Shown: one piece after another, positions 1 to 10,540 of the stretch
Layout of the letters: every line of letters begins with the position of its first letter
Numbering within the stretch: the first letter of the stretch is position 1
Assembly (NCBI GenBank): GCA_018136815.1
Contig: CM030933.1
Location: 1,612,001-1,676,000, forward strand
Reading direction: 5' to 3'
Source: Isochrysis galbana
Taxonomy: Eukaryota; Haptophyta; Isochrysidales; Isochrysidaceae
Length of the DNA: 64,000 bases
Notes under the pieces: model-generated
The model's database searches: none
Told to the model about the DNA's origin: nothing
What the model saw: only the letters and a program-made list of their open reading frames with translations
Program-made: the position numbers and the translations under genes

Positions 1-652
1 ACTGTGCTGCAGCCATGGCAGCATACGCTGCATTTATTTCGTTAGCACTCAACGTTTGTTCTACTCGGCGCCGATGCACAGGGGGAAGCTCGTCTGGACA
101 TGGAAGGTGAGGGCAAGCTTGCTGAATTGCTAGCAGAGAGCATTCTGTGAGGAAGAGCTTACGCTCACCTTGTCGCCCTCCACCAACAACAAAGGTTTGA
201 ACATTGGAGACCACTATGTCCCCTCGGGGCACGTTCCTGTGCTTGAGTCGCTTCAGACTCCCTGGCTTGGTCGGATCGTGATCCGGGTTGTCGAGAACAG
301 TGAAATGGAAATGGCCGGTCCATCCAGCGTACGCCGAGTTCTCGTTGTGCTCATACTCCGAGATGTCAAACAAATCGCTCGGAGTGCCTCCCCCGTCAAA
401 AGGTGCACGGGCTATTCTCCCCAATGCACACTTGCTGCAGCCACCACCGAAGGAAGGAGTTTTGAATACGACGTATTCGCTCAGGAAGATCGGGGAAAGG
501 CGACCAGCCGCCCTTGCTGCTGCTCGGGCCTGGATGCGGTGCTCGCTTGCTTCGTGCTCCACCACATTTGCGGGGCGCTGCCCACTCACAATAGGGTCGA
601 AGTCCGGGTTTTCAATCTGATCCCTGGACGAGCCCGGGGATGCAGTCAAAAC
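1..652 (-). CDS. Unidentified protein, partial, runs off left edge
   Basis: Reading leftwards from about 652, the minus strand stays open to base 1 (about 217 codons) with protein-like composition. It has an acidic stretch (SDLFDISEYEHNENSAYAGW) followed by a basic one (KPGSLKRLKHRN), and a Gly-rich turn FVVGGGRQ near position 165. There is no start methionine in the open stretch; a TGA closes it at 653-655 and a possible acceptor (GTCCAG) lies just inside, so it is probably an internal exon. A GTGAGC near 157 could be a donor, but the frame also reads straight through. I do not recognise the family. It may join the coding-like piece at 1150-1530 on the same strand. Confidence 0.5.
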
Positions 653-1063
653 TCATTAGTAAGGGCCACCCACGAAGCCAGTCCTAGGATGCTGCGTGGG
701 GGGTGCCCGAGTGTCAGCGTCGGTCGCGGCGGCGCTATGCGCTAAACACATATACTAAATATATTCTTATTCTGCAAAACTTTTGTTGCTACGCTTCAAA
801 GCAAGTTTTCCTAAGAACATAAAACGTGCCAAACATTCATCGTCATCATCAGATTCCCCTGAGCCCACCTGCCAAAATTTGAGCACACCACAACAAACAC
901 ATGGTCTACGAGGGTAGTGCTAGCCAAGCCGACGGAAAAATAGGCGGCAACAAAAATGGCCCTCTTCTCCCCGGCCGAGACAGGCCATGCGAAAGCACGC
1001 CTGGCCTAGGAGCAGAAAGCCGGCTGTACCTATATCGCGCCAGTCGGGCACATCTTGCGAGCC

Positions 1064-1117
1064 TGAGGTCGTTTGCCTTCATTTGGTACCCCTCGTTTCC
1101 CAATACGCAATGCGTCG
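1064..1117 (-). repeat. Short inverted copy of LINE sequence at 57067
   Basis: About 50 bases here are the reverse complement of 57067-57120, both containing GCATTGCGTATTGGGAAACG. In the 57-kb copy this is the start of the post-RT part of a LINE, so this is a small displaced LINE scrap in opposite orientation to the LINE copy that starts at 1525. Confidence 0.6.
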
Positions 1118-1149
1118 GTACAAAAAAATGTCTAGTATCTAAGCAAAGG

Positions 1150-1530
1150 CACCCACCTCAAGCTTGAGGAACTTGAGATTGGGGAATGTGTTCACCACCT
1201 CCCTCAGGAAGCCTTCGACAATCACATCCGGCATCAGCGTGAGCGGGGATGCATGGTTACTAGTGCGTGCCCCCCCTCGATGAAAATTCCTGCGGCCTCC
1301 TCGTCACGCATGACGTGGCCGCCGCGCAGCCGCATGCAGGACCTCTCCTCACACTTGTCTTGAAAGGATCGTCTTCAATGAGTGCATTGTATGTATACCG
1401 CACTCCTCGTGTGTCAGCTTGAACTTCTTTTCGATGTCGTAAAAGCTGTGGTACGGGTCAATGTACCCCTGCTTCTTTTCGAGCATGAGGTAATGCCTAC
1501 CGGTCTTATCGATGGCGATGTAAGTGTCGG
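1150..1530 (-). pseudogene. Coding-like fragments, unknown protein
   Basis: The minus strand reads as plausible protein from about 1530 to 1370 (begins DTYIAIDKTGRHYLMLEKKQ) and again, in other frames, around 1330-1270 (GHVMRDEEAAGIFIEGG) and 1240-1160 (LMPDVIVEGFLREVVNTF). The pieces need two frame changes, so they are either small exons or a decayed gene. The fragment stops where the LINE copy begins near 1525, which suggests that insertion cut it. It may be the upstream part of the 1-652 gene. No family recognised. Confidence 0.3.
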
Positions 1531-2378
1531 GGACTTGACTAGAGCGTTCCTCGCATTGAGGAAAACCAAAGCACAAAAATCCACACTAAGATGGGAAAAA
1601 AGGTTACCGGTCCTCTCGGGAAAGTGGAAACAAGTATCGCAATTATACACATATAACTTTTTGACACCTAGAGACTCTTATCTGCATTTCAAACATGTCC
1701 TGCATAGGAGGATAGCTACTAGCTACGGCGAACCGTTTTGCTGACGATCCAACTTGCCGCTTTTGCGGCATAGCACCCGAGAGTTCCACCCACCTGGCTT
1801 CATGTATCGCGACGGAGCCCATCTTTGAATTCATAGAAGGACTTCTGGGGATTAGCCTTAGGCCGGGATCCGAAATAGCCCAACGTCTTTTTTGCTATCA
1901 AGTGGACAGACCGCACCCCTCCTCGGGGTACCTAGGTATCCTAGCGTGGAGGTATATCCTCACCGACTTCTATAACATCCAATATGGCAACGCGGACGGC
2001 AGGTCCGCTAGGTCGATCTTAAAAGCGATTCTTGCGAGATACCACCTTTTAGTAACGACAAAAGTCGGGTTCTTTCAGAGGCTGAAAAAACAACGAGAGA
2101 ATATGGGGCTACACGCCCCGAGTAACAAACATATTAAGAAAATGTTAAGTCCGCTCTACATGGTGGACAAAGAGTACAACCTAGAAAATCGGAAGACCTC
2201 TTGCAGGCAGGCGGCAAGAGGTCTGGACATCCGTAACATCACCTAAGGCACCTAACACCTCGTTTTAGAAGAAACCACAGAGGATATAAATGAGGATCCC
2301 ACTATATACAAGGGAAGACAACCCGAATCAACACAAGCATAAAGGACAAACCACAGTCTCCCGCCCCCTTCTCTCCAA

Positions 2379-4437
2379 TAGGGCGGTCAAACACGCCTTT
2401 TAACTTCTAAGGGTGAAAATTCACCAAGTCAAGATTGAGGTTTTATCACGCGATTTTTAGGGAATTACCCTGGAAATGGGTATATTAGGCAGAATCTCAT
2501 AAGAAATATGCACATTTTCGACGCCATCCAACACACAGACCCAAAAACGTTGTCGCGCTCGTGCGAAATTGACGTCGACCACAAAAGTGCACCACAGGTC
2601 GCGCTGTGCGACGCGCGCCTGCGTTCCCCGGGCACGGTTACCCCCGGACAGGCAGTACAGAGCCCTGCGCGATCGCACGGCGTCGTCTGCGCCCTCCACC
2701 TCGCCCCTGCTGGCATCTGCTGCCAGCCTCTCGCGCGCGTACAGTGCGCGGCTGGCCGCGAGCCGTCAAAATGACGGTGCTGCGCATGATGGGCTGGCCC
2801 ATCACACGCGGCACCGCCTCAGTATGGTGGGAGGGGGTGCCTGCTGGCCTCCTGGCCGCGCAGACCCTCGTCAGAGCCGCCACAGGCCGCGTGCGAGGCC
2901 ACTGGCGAGGCCAGCGACCATCGCTGCGGCCGCCATCGCGCGCCGCCGCAGGAGAAAAAGATCAAATTGATTATAGTTTTGCCGAATTATAACTATAGTA
3001 ACTCTAATTTTAGTCTTCATTTCACCAGTCCAACACACATATGAGCACAATACATGACCATCAGCATGCCCAAATGACAATGTTTCGGTAGCCAACCAGT
3101 CTTACCATATGAGACTGTCGAATCATCGAAAGAAAAGGAGGGGTTGTCTCTCGAAATCGAACGTGAGACGCTCGAAGACACGAGGCTGTCCGTCAATTCA
3201 GCACGTCAATGCGAAAACAAAACTACTTTTTGTGCTCCATGTTGGGATGTTGTGCTATAAAAACGGGCAAACTATTGACTGGCCCGTGCTTGGCGGGCAC
3301 GACTTGTGTGTCTCCGAACGTGAATGGCCTTGGAGGTCATCCGTGTGTACAAAAAATTCCAAAAGTTGGCTCAAGATGAGCGCAAAGCAGCCGGTGTCCA
3401 ATCGTGATTCACGACACGATTGCCCACAGAAATCGATCGCAACCATCACGCCTGAAGCTTTCAGGCCGGTGCTTGGCTAGATTACATGTTGAATCTACTA
3501 GTAGCCAAAAGAACGGGCGGTCTAGAGCTCGAAATTCGCCCTTCTGCCCAATTTTCGAGCCCTCCGTGCGGAGAAAACTTCTCACTTTAGACGTCAAACA
3601 AAAAGCTATCAATTCCACAGTACTGATCGGCCGCGCGCGTCGCGCCGTCGCAGAGCACGCTGCAGGCTAGCTTTAAATTATATTCTAGATTGCTACCAGC
3701 CCTATGATGCACGTGAAAATCCGAGGAGCCGACGAAAACATAGAGAGAACACCTGCCGCCGATGCTCTGGTTGAGCATTGGCGGCAGGTGTTCTCCCGGC
3801 CTCAAAGCGTCGAAAGACGAGTCGGGAACCTGCCGTTTGGGGCGGCAAAGGCATTGTAGGTACGGGCTCGGTCGACCTGCGCCAGAGCGGGCGCGATCGG
3901 CAGCGCACCTGTCCCGCCAGCGGCCAACAAACTTTTGTCGACCAGCGAGCAGCGTCGAGCGCCATGTCATGGCGTCCTGGTGCTCCAGCTCCTCGTCAGT
4001 CGCGAGCGAGAGCGAATCCTGCGGGGCGAGGGTCGGGACCGTCAAGGAGCATCCTTTGACGGCCGAATCGCCCGTGTGCGAGCCGTGTGTGGTGCGCATG
4101 TGCATGCGCGGACGTCATCGCTGGGGCACCAGGGTTTGAAATTTGCTTTATAGGCAATATGGGGCGTCGGACCCCTAATTTAATATATGTCTAGGCACCT
4201 TTTAAGTGAAAGAAACACATCTCTCAGTGGGAGCGACGTCTAGTTCGGCTCGTGTGAGCCGCCAGAGCGTGTGCAAGGGGGGGGGTCCGACGGGACTTCG
4301 CACCGTCTTTTCGGACGAGGATTCTGAAAAGGCGGGGAGACCCTCCGAGCCGCTCTCGCCGGGGCTTTCCGCTCACGGTCAAAAATGTCGACCCCCCCCC
4401 CCATATTAGTACTTAAAAGCCGTGTTTGACCGCCCTA
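2379..4437. mobile_element. 2.06-kb hAT-like DNA transposon, 7-bp TSD
   Basis: The left end TAGGGCGGTCAAACACG at 2379 is matched in reverse complement by the right end finishing at 4437; the inverted repeats agree at 24 of the first 26 bases. Immediately outside, TCTCCAA occurs at 2372-2378 and again at 4438-4444, a 7-bp target-site duplication. The ends fit the YARNG start of hAT elements, which normally make 8-bp duplications, so the superfamily is tentative. The interior has no recognisable transposase, though short GC-rich open frames lie at 2569-2992. It carries a strong hairpin at 3745-3795. It is nested in LINE copy 1. Confidence 0.85.
3745..3795. repeat. 23-bp-arm hairpin
   Basis: GAGAACACCTGCCGCC begins the left arm (3745-3767) and the right arm (3773-3795) is its reverse complement with one mismatch, around a 5-base loop TGGTT. 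The hairpin lies inside the 2379-4437 transposon. Its role is unknown; it could be the junction of a smaller foldback insertion. Confidence 0.85.
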
Positions 4438-4640
4438 TCTCCAACTCCCGGCCGAAGCAGTGCGCGCGGCCTCCCCGGAACCAGCTTCTCCGATAAAGAG
4501 GGAACTGGGAAAGGGGGAGGGGGTTGTTAGGGGTTAAGGTTGGGCAGTAGGGAGGTGCACTAGCAGGCTGCCTCACGCCGCATACGTAGCGGGAATTGTT
4601 AAGAAGATTTTTTTTATCATGATATGGCCGGAATCCGAAG

Positions 4641-5119
4641 GTGGGCTCAAAAAAAGGCGAATATACCCCCTTTTTGAAGTACTGAAGTGCGTCCTACATT
4701 ATAGGACCCGTCCTATAAAGCTAGGTACCTTTATCCGTGGGAAGGGGGTGAGGCGGGCCTCTTGAGGCTTCTTCGATTTGCGGCGTGTTTGTGGGCGCCT
4801 TGTTGTGGGGGGCCGGCCTAACGGCTTCCCCCATGGGACAAACAGGCGAGAGAGAACGAGAGAACCTAAAACCTAGGGCTACTCCTCATTTATCAGTTAT
4901 CAGCACGCATCGTCAGCAAGTATATGGGCAAGTGCGCTACGGGTTGTCGTGGTAGCACCGGGCTAGTGGTAGTCGTGGCACTACTGCTCATAAATTTTAT
5001 CCTTATCAAGGCCGTAAACAAACGTGATGCGTGATAATGACCGGGGCAATAGTGGGCGCTGCACAATGCTCACAAGTCGAGCGAGGGGGTCCAGGGTACA
5101 CGATGCGAGTACACCCGCG
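4641..5119. other. No gene seen
   Basis: This stretch lies between the LINE tail and the 3' end of the DHHC gene. I see no coding frame with protein-like composition. A short inverted pair TATAGGACCCGTCCTATA sits near 4700. Confidence 0.5.
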
Positions 5120-6405
5120 TCACAAATCGATGTCGGTCTGAGTCTCTCGGCAAGCAGACTCCTCATACTGCTTATTGCGGGGGAAAGTGAGCCCGTCAGT
5201 AGCGAGGGCTAACGGTGTTAGCGGAAGGGCCCACCTCCAACCCATTGGCGCGCCAAATATTTGCTCGAGGTTTACTCTCATGCTGACGTCATACGTTGCA
5301 TCCTGAGGGTTGAGAGCCACACGACCACGTGCGGCCATCGAGAAGGCAGAAGTGGTAAATCCGCCAAGAAAGAGCAGCGTGACCAAATCGAGTATCAGGG
5401 TGCCCGTTGCGCACCGGAAGGAGTACCGAAATGTGGTAATGCTCGTCGTCAGTAGCGTCGAGTTCACACTGATTGCAGGAGGCGTGGTCAGTGGCACAGG
5501 AACTCCGCCCACTGCCGATCCGAAAGAGATGAAAGGCAACACCATCCACGCACTTGCCTCAGGATATTGATACAGACGGTACAGTAAGACGGCGCAGCGT
5601 ACCAGGCCGAACACGCACAGGAGCGTTGACCAACCGAGAAAAAGGAGGAAAAATCTACAGATGTCAGGAAGCCGAGGAAAAGTCAGCGCGTGACGACACA
5701 ATGACAGCTAGGACGGGGCTCGATAAAATCAGGTGAGGCTGCGCACTTGCGATTCCTAAGACCGATGGGCCGATTGATCCATGCACAGAAGTGATCGAGG
5801 AAGAGAATATCCTCGTTGATCACACGAATGTGGAACCCCCGTGGTGGTAGCAGCCGGCCTGATCGCCGGCACACGAAGTGGTCCACAGCACCAGAGGCGG
5901 CGGCTCGCCGCCATTCAGCAGATGGACTGCCAGGATGTATGCGAAGCGTGCGCGAATAACTCGCCATCTGTAGCGCTAACAGAGTGTAACCTACTGCCCT
6001 TGAGATTGGTGGCAGCTTTAGGTGCTCCTCAGGCATGATGAGGAGCACATAGCAGTTAAGAGAGACGAGCAGCCAGACTAAGAGCATAACGATCGTCGGG
6101 CAAGCGAAGAAGAAGGCGATCTTCACGAGCACGCTCAGCCGGTCGAGCAGCACGGCGCGCCGGTCGTGCAGGAACTTTGGCATCGGCGCTGTCGAGAGGA
6201 AACGGAGCGCCGCAAGCCCAATCACTACCTCCGCGGGCAGCTGATCGAGAAAGCCGATGAGCCAGTGGCCGCGCGCACGTACCATGCTGCTAGGCACGCC
6301 ACGCGACGCCCCGTCGTGCCGCCGAGGGCTCTCTGTCCCGCCGTAGAGACTAACCCCTCTCTCCCGCTCTCTCGCCCTCGCGTGCAGGCGCCTCGCCACC
6401 ACCAC
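5120..6405 (-). CDS. DHHC-type palmitoyltransferase with degenerate zinc ligands
   Basis: Two exons (6405-5747 and 5654-5120) joined by a 92-bp intron (donor GTGCGC, acceptor CTGTAG) give 397 residues; the join restores the family block GLRNRKFFLLFLGWS across the splice. DHHC enzymes attach palmitate to cysteines of membrane proteins. Seen here: a hydrophobic pair around KIAFFFACPTIVMLLVWLL, a HPG motif (family: DPG), the signature as LDHFCAWINRPIGL, further membrane segments, and a C-terminal FGAPMGWRWALPLTPL. The catalytic cysteine is present but DHHC reads DHFC, and most of the upstream zinc-binding cysteines are replaced (RGFHIRVINEDIL where RSHHCSVCNRCV is usual). Yeast Akr1 (DHYC) and Pfa5 show such deviations can be tolerated. 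The start may instead be the internal methionine of MVRARGHW. Confidence 0.8.
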
Positions 6406-6997
6406 ACCCTCTGAGGGACAAAAGCTTTCAGCGGATCAGAACATACTACTACGAGAAATCACTGATGAGAATGAATCGTTGGAAAGTAGATCCCCCCCTC
6501 GCAAAGGAGGCGCGGCTGAAGGTTTCGAGTTCTGAATAAATGAGAGTACTCCTACTACTCTACTCTAGAGTAAGGAGAAGGTGGGAAGTAAGTACCCTAG
6601 GTCGGGGAGTTGTCGGGAGGAGCAGAGGGGGAGGGGGGTGAGCTCGCTCCCTTACCATAGTCAACTGAACAAAAGAATGGTTGAAATGAAAATGATGGCC
6701 ACTGTGTAACGCTGAGTGACCTCTGAACGAACGGAACGAATCCGGGCCACCAAGGAGGCCCAACCTCTACTACAGGAATAGAACATATGGAAAGAAGAGA
6801 GAGGGGCTACGGGTGACGGGGTGGCGTTCACATCTTTTCTCTCATCCTCCTATTATGTGAACGGTGGACCGACCGACACCGTTGGCAACGACCAGCTTCC
6901 ACCCTCTTCAAGATGATTCTAGAGAGTAAGACATATTAGAGTAAAGAACACCGGGAAGGAGAGAGGCCGAACGAACGAGGGATACCTCTAGTCGGCG
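6406..6997. other. Divergent intergenic region, no gene
   Basis: This lies between two genes pointing away from each other and must hold both promoters. It has CT/GA-rich patches and the near-palindrome CTACTCTACTCTAGAGTA at about 6556, but no coding frame and no TATA box I would defend. Confidence 0.5.
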
Positions 6998-8869
6998 ATG
7001 CCGACGCCGACGACGTGCAGCACGGCTGCAAGCCGCTGCGACTGGCGCCATGCGATGGGGGAACGACGAAAGGGAGCGAGTAGGGAGACGACGCGCATAC
7101 GGGGATGGGATGATGTCGCTCGATTGCTAGGTGGTCCTCCTAGCCAAGATCTGGCTCCGCTGTGGCGTGCACGCCTGACAATGGCCGCCTCGCTCGCGTA
7201 CGGCCTGAGTTCGCTGCCTGATCGCGCCTGGCAGCGCGCCTCAGGAGGCAGTGGAGCAGAGGGACGCATACTAGTGTGGATTGTTGGCGCGCGCGAGCCG
7301 ATGGAGGGCGAGCTCGTGCGCCAAGGACTGCTGGCCGAGGCCATCTGCGGCTTGTGGGAACGCGCACGCGATCACGGATTGGACCTCGTGCTCTGTGGCC
7401 CTGAGATGCGGGACTGGACTGAACAGATAGACCATAGTTCTCAAACGTCCGGCGCGCAAGTTCCGGCCACGCGTGTACGCGCTGTATGCGGTACTCTTCA
7501 TGCATGCCTCGAGGAAAGCTCGCCTACAGGCGATGTGAGCCCTCTTCTTGCACAATGGCCACCGGATGCAGCAGTGTGCTTCAACTCGGGTGTCGGCACT
7601 CTTCTAGCTCCTCTAGTCTCTCCCTGGCTGCCTACGCTCACCAAGCTGCTGTCGACGGGTGCACCCGTCTTGATGACGTGCTATTCGGCGCATGAAGTCA
7701 GCGGCGAGAGCGCAATCCTTCCCATGCTTGGGGCGAACACACTACTTGCTTCTATAGCTAATCCGCTTGCTCATGTGGTCTCCGTCGAAATCCTCGAGAT
7801 CAGTCCTGTCGACGACCATGTGCGAGCCGCATGGATTTCAGCGGTAATCAACACACGAGCGGCAGTGGCCGATGAGACGGAACGTCGGGACCCGGATGTT
7901 GCAGACTATAGCCCACATGGCCTAGACACACAAAGGTCGGGGAGCTCTTGGCTCGCCTCTTCCAAGGTCAGGCTCGATGTCGCCAATCAATTCATGTGCT
8001 GCATCCGGGGTGAGCGAAATCGCTCACCCACAGAAATGGAACTCGGCATTCGTAAAGCGGAGGAACTGCTCACCTCCTCGGCACAGCTATTCGCGGTAAA
8101 ACGCAATAATGCCGCATCTTGGGTGGCTTGCCTTGCGCCCGAGATCCCGCTTGAGACCGCTGCAGCAAACGCTGAGCTCATCGCTCGCGCAGCGCAGCAT
8201 CCGCGTATAGCGCTGCTGCTCAGCAGACTTGGCGCGCGCGCAGCGCTTGTAGCGGCCGTCAGGCGCCTTGCGGCAGACTTGGAAGACGCGCATATTCATG
8301 GGGCGGGGCAGGGTTCTAGCAACATCTTTGGTGGCTCAACACTATCGTACAGCGGAGCCCCACCGATGCGCCGCCTTCTCCTTTCAGCTGAGCGGGCGAT
8401 TTCTTTGATAGATGATGCGGCTGAGATGCTCGCCACCTTGAATAAGGAACCGGTAGAGCCCGAGATGCTCCTTGACGACCGGCTAAGTGTGCAAACGTTC
8501 GATAACACAAATGGGTATGACGAGGACGCTGTCGAAGCAGCACATAGCTGTACATACAAGCCGAGCGCCATGTCGAGCAAGGCAAAGTTAGTACTTCAAG
8601 CTCAGGGAGCTCGTGAACTCCAAGCTCAGGGAGCTTGTGAACTCCAAGCACAGAGAGCTCGTGAGTTCACAGTTGTATTCGAAGGCAGCTTCATCAATGC
8701 CAGGCAACGACCGACCTTTGGCGCCCCCGTCACGCGCCGACTTGTGCGGGGAGAACTCATTTTTGCATGTGCAAAGCGTGGCTCATGGCTTCGTACTCTT
8801 CAAGATGATTGGGTCTTGCTCTCTCACCCGACATTGGGCGTACTAGTGAAAGAGAGACCCGAAAGATGA
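6998..8869 (+). CDS. MSS51-C-terminal-like protein with SH3-like end
   Basis: A single open frame of 623 residues. Residues about 30-260 resemble the C-terminal domain of MSS51/MYND-type proteins (related to a mitochondrial COX1 translation factor): ILVWIVGAREPMEGEL, then LDLVLCGPEM, then AAVCFNSGVGTLLAPLVSPW, PVLMTCYSAHE, and an ANPL near the domain end. No MYND zinc finger is present, so the match covers that domain only and the cellular role is not established. A 24-base direct repeat (LQAQGARE, three imperfect copies) lies at about 8597-8665. The last 60 residues (from FEGSFINARQRPTFG) look like a small SH3-type barrel. The first methionine is taken as start; the internal MGERRKGA is an alternative. 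Confidence 0.6.
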   Translation: MPTPTTCSTAASRCDWRHAMGERRKGASRETTRIRGWDDVARLLGGPPSQDLAPLWRARLTMAASLAYGLSSLPDRAWQRASGGSGAEGRILVWIVGAREPMEGELVRQGLLAEAICGLWERARDHGLDLVLCGPEMRDWTEQIDHSSQTSGAQVPATRVRAVCGTLHACLEESSPTGDVSPLLAQWPPDAAVCFNSGVGTLLAPLVSPWLPTLTKLLSTGAPVLMTCYSAHEVSGESAILPMLGANTLLASIANPLAHVVSVEILEISPVDDHVRAAWISAVINTRAAVADETERRDPDVADYSPHGLDTQRSGSSWLASSKVRLDVANQFMCCIRGERNRSPTEMELGIRKAEELLTSSAQLFAVKRNNAASWVACLAPEIPLETAAANAELIARAAQHPRIALLLSRLGARAALVAAVRRLAADLEDAHIHGAGQGSSNIFGGSTLSYSGAPPMRRLLLSAERAISLIDDAAEMLATLNKEPVEPEMLLDDRLSVQTFDNTNGYDEDAVEAAHSCTYKPSAMSSKAKLVLQAQGARELQAQGACELQAQRAREFTVVFEGSFINARQRPTFGAPVTRRLVRGELIFACAKRGSWLRTLQDDWVLLSHPTLGVLVKERPER

Positions 8870-9117
8870 CCGCGAGCGTGGCTAGGCGTTAGACCTAGGC
8901 TGGTATCGCCCTTGGCTGTATCCGACCACAAACAGCCAGCATAGTCCAGTGCAATGGAGCCTACATGTCGCAGTAGGCAGTTCTTCTCTGCAAAACTACT
9001 GCATGCCATGACATTATGTGTGCGTTCTTGTTATTCTAGTGTGTTGCTAGAGTACTACATGTGCGTACCGGATTTACTTTTATAGTTGGTAAATTGTAAA
9101 TTAAATTACTAGTAGTA

Positions 9118-9300
9118 CTAGTTAATATTCTCGCCGCACACGCGGCATGCGGCTCCGGACCCACTGCTCTCATGCAAGGTTCTACACCCCCACTCCCCCG
9201 GTCCACCAACCACCCCCCCCGCCGCCATCAGGCGGACTCCCCTTTCGAGCCGAACGTTGGCCGAAGGGCTTTGGGCCACTCCGTCGCGAGCCAGTGTTGG
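9118..9300 (-). repeat. Dispersed repeat ending GCGAGAATATTAA
   Basis: Read on the minus strand this runs from GGGGAGTCCGCCTGATGGCG through GAGTGGGGGTGTAGAA to CGCGTGTGCGGCGAGAATAT. The same order of blocks is seen at 30320-30446, and shorter matches to the final block at 21490-21566, 55545-55610 (minus) and 61545-61660. It has no coding capacity. It is a non-autonomous repeat of unknown class. Confidence 0.7.
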
Positions 9301-9454
9301 TGCATCAGTAATTATGTCATCTTTTGACGTCAGTTTCAGCTTTATCCCTATTGACAACTGACGTCAGTTCCAGTTCGTCAGTACTTGCCAGTAATCTGGT
9401 ATCTGGTATAAAGGAAACTATTGTTATAGTTTTTGCGATGGAGAGCGCGCCGAC

Positions 9455-10300
9455 CTCCCAGCAACAGCCAACAAGTTCGCCAGAGATCCCACATGCCGTT
9501 TCTGCGGGGCGGCCCCCGAGTCGTCACTACACCTCGCGAGATGTAGCGCGATGGAACCGATCTTCGCCTACATAGAAAAGACACTGGGCACGAGTAATAG
9601 CCCTCAGCACGCGTTGGTTCAGCGACTGACGACTGACTCTTCTGTTATCAGGTGGCAGGTGGAGAGACCTCACCCCTCCTCAGGATACCTGGGTATTCTG
9701 GCATGGAGGTACATACTCACGGACTTCTACAACATCCAGTACGGAAACGCGGAAGCCAGATCCACTAGAGCCATCCTGAGAGCCATCTTCACTAGATACC
9801 ATCTACTAGTCAAAGCGAAGGTAGGTTTCTTCCAACGTCTGAAAAACCAGAGACCAGAGAGAGCGGCTGGGGCTGCACGCCCCAATCAATAAACATCTCC
9901 GAAAGATGATCGCCCCCTTGTACTCAGTCGTCAGTGGACAAAGAGTTCAATTTAGAAATCTCGGATGCTCTGACGCAAACAGCGACGGAGCTAGGCATAA
10001 AAAAATCTCGTAAGCCACTTCAAGCATGAACGAAGATCCCTTCAGGACGCCCGCCCCGGAAGGGGCACAACGACGCTCGGATTAGGACATCACGCACGAC
10101 TCTTACCCCCTCTTTCTCACGCCCCTGGTCGAAGCAGTGTGCGCGACCCCCCCCTCCCCCGGTTCTCCATGGAAGGCAGCGGGGGGAGGGGAAAGGGGAA
10201 GTGGTAAGATAGGGAGGGTAGTGGGTAGTTAGGAGCAGCAACAGCACTCTGCCTCACGCCGTGCACATAGCGGCTAGTTTTTAAAGATTTTCTTGTATTT
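9455..10300 (+). mobile_element. LINE retrotransposon copy 2, 3' part
   Basis: The coding part starts just before a zinc-finger motif CRFCGAAPESSLHLARC (CX2CX8HX3C) and continues into RPHPSSGYLGILAWRYILTD, closely matching copy 1, ending at a stop near 9892. The 3' tail to about 10300 (GAAGCAGTG, then CTGCCTCACGCCG, then TTAAAGATTTT) aligns with the copy 1 tail beyond 4438. The reverse transcriptase is missing, the usual 5' truncation. This copy lacks the nested transposon and so serves as an empty-site reference. Confidence 0.8.
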
Positions 10301-10540
10301 CATTTCGTTGCATGGATTTGCGACCAGCGACGTATTATTTGCGATAGAAAGTTTTCAATGACGATGCCCTACCATCTAACTACTAACATCAACTGTCACA
10401 GATTCGTTGCCATCAATAGTTCGATTCATTTGTCGAAATGTGCCCGGCACCGATCAGCACAGAATTCCAAGGCCAAAAACAAACCACCTTTGAAGCACAT
10501 GAACGTTCTGTAAAATCTGCATTGCTCTTTCGTCACAGCC

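Larger units (their letters stand above)
1525..4640 (+). mobile_element. LINE retrotransposon copy 1, 5'-truncated, with a nested DNA transposon
   Basis: LINE sequence occupies 1525-2378 and resumes at 4438-4640; the block between is a separate transposon. The coding part starts in the region after the reverse transcriptase (VGDLTRAFLALRKTKAQKS), continues through YLHFKHVLHRRIAT, then changes frame near 1735 and runs on into a zinc-finger motif CRFCGIAPESSTHLASC (CX2CX8HX3C) and the conserved block HPSSGYLGILAWRYILTDFY at about 1913. The tail after 4438 shares CTGCCTCACGCCG with copy 2 at 10247. The frameshift and missing 5' part show it is dead. Family placement beyond non-LTR retrotransposon is open. 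Confidence 0.8.
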
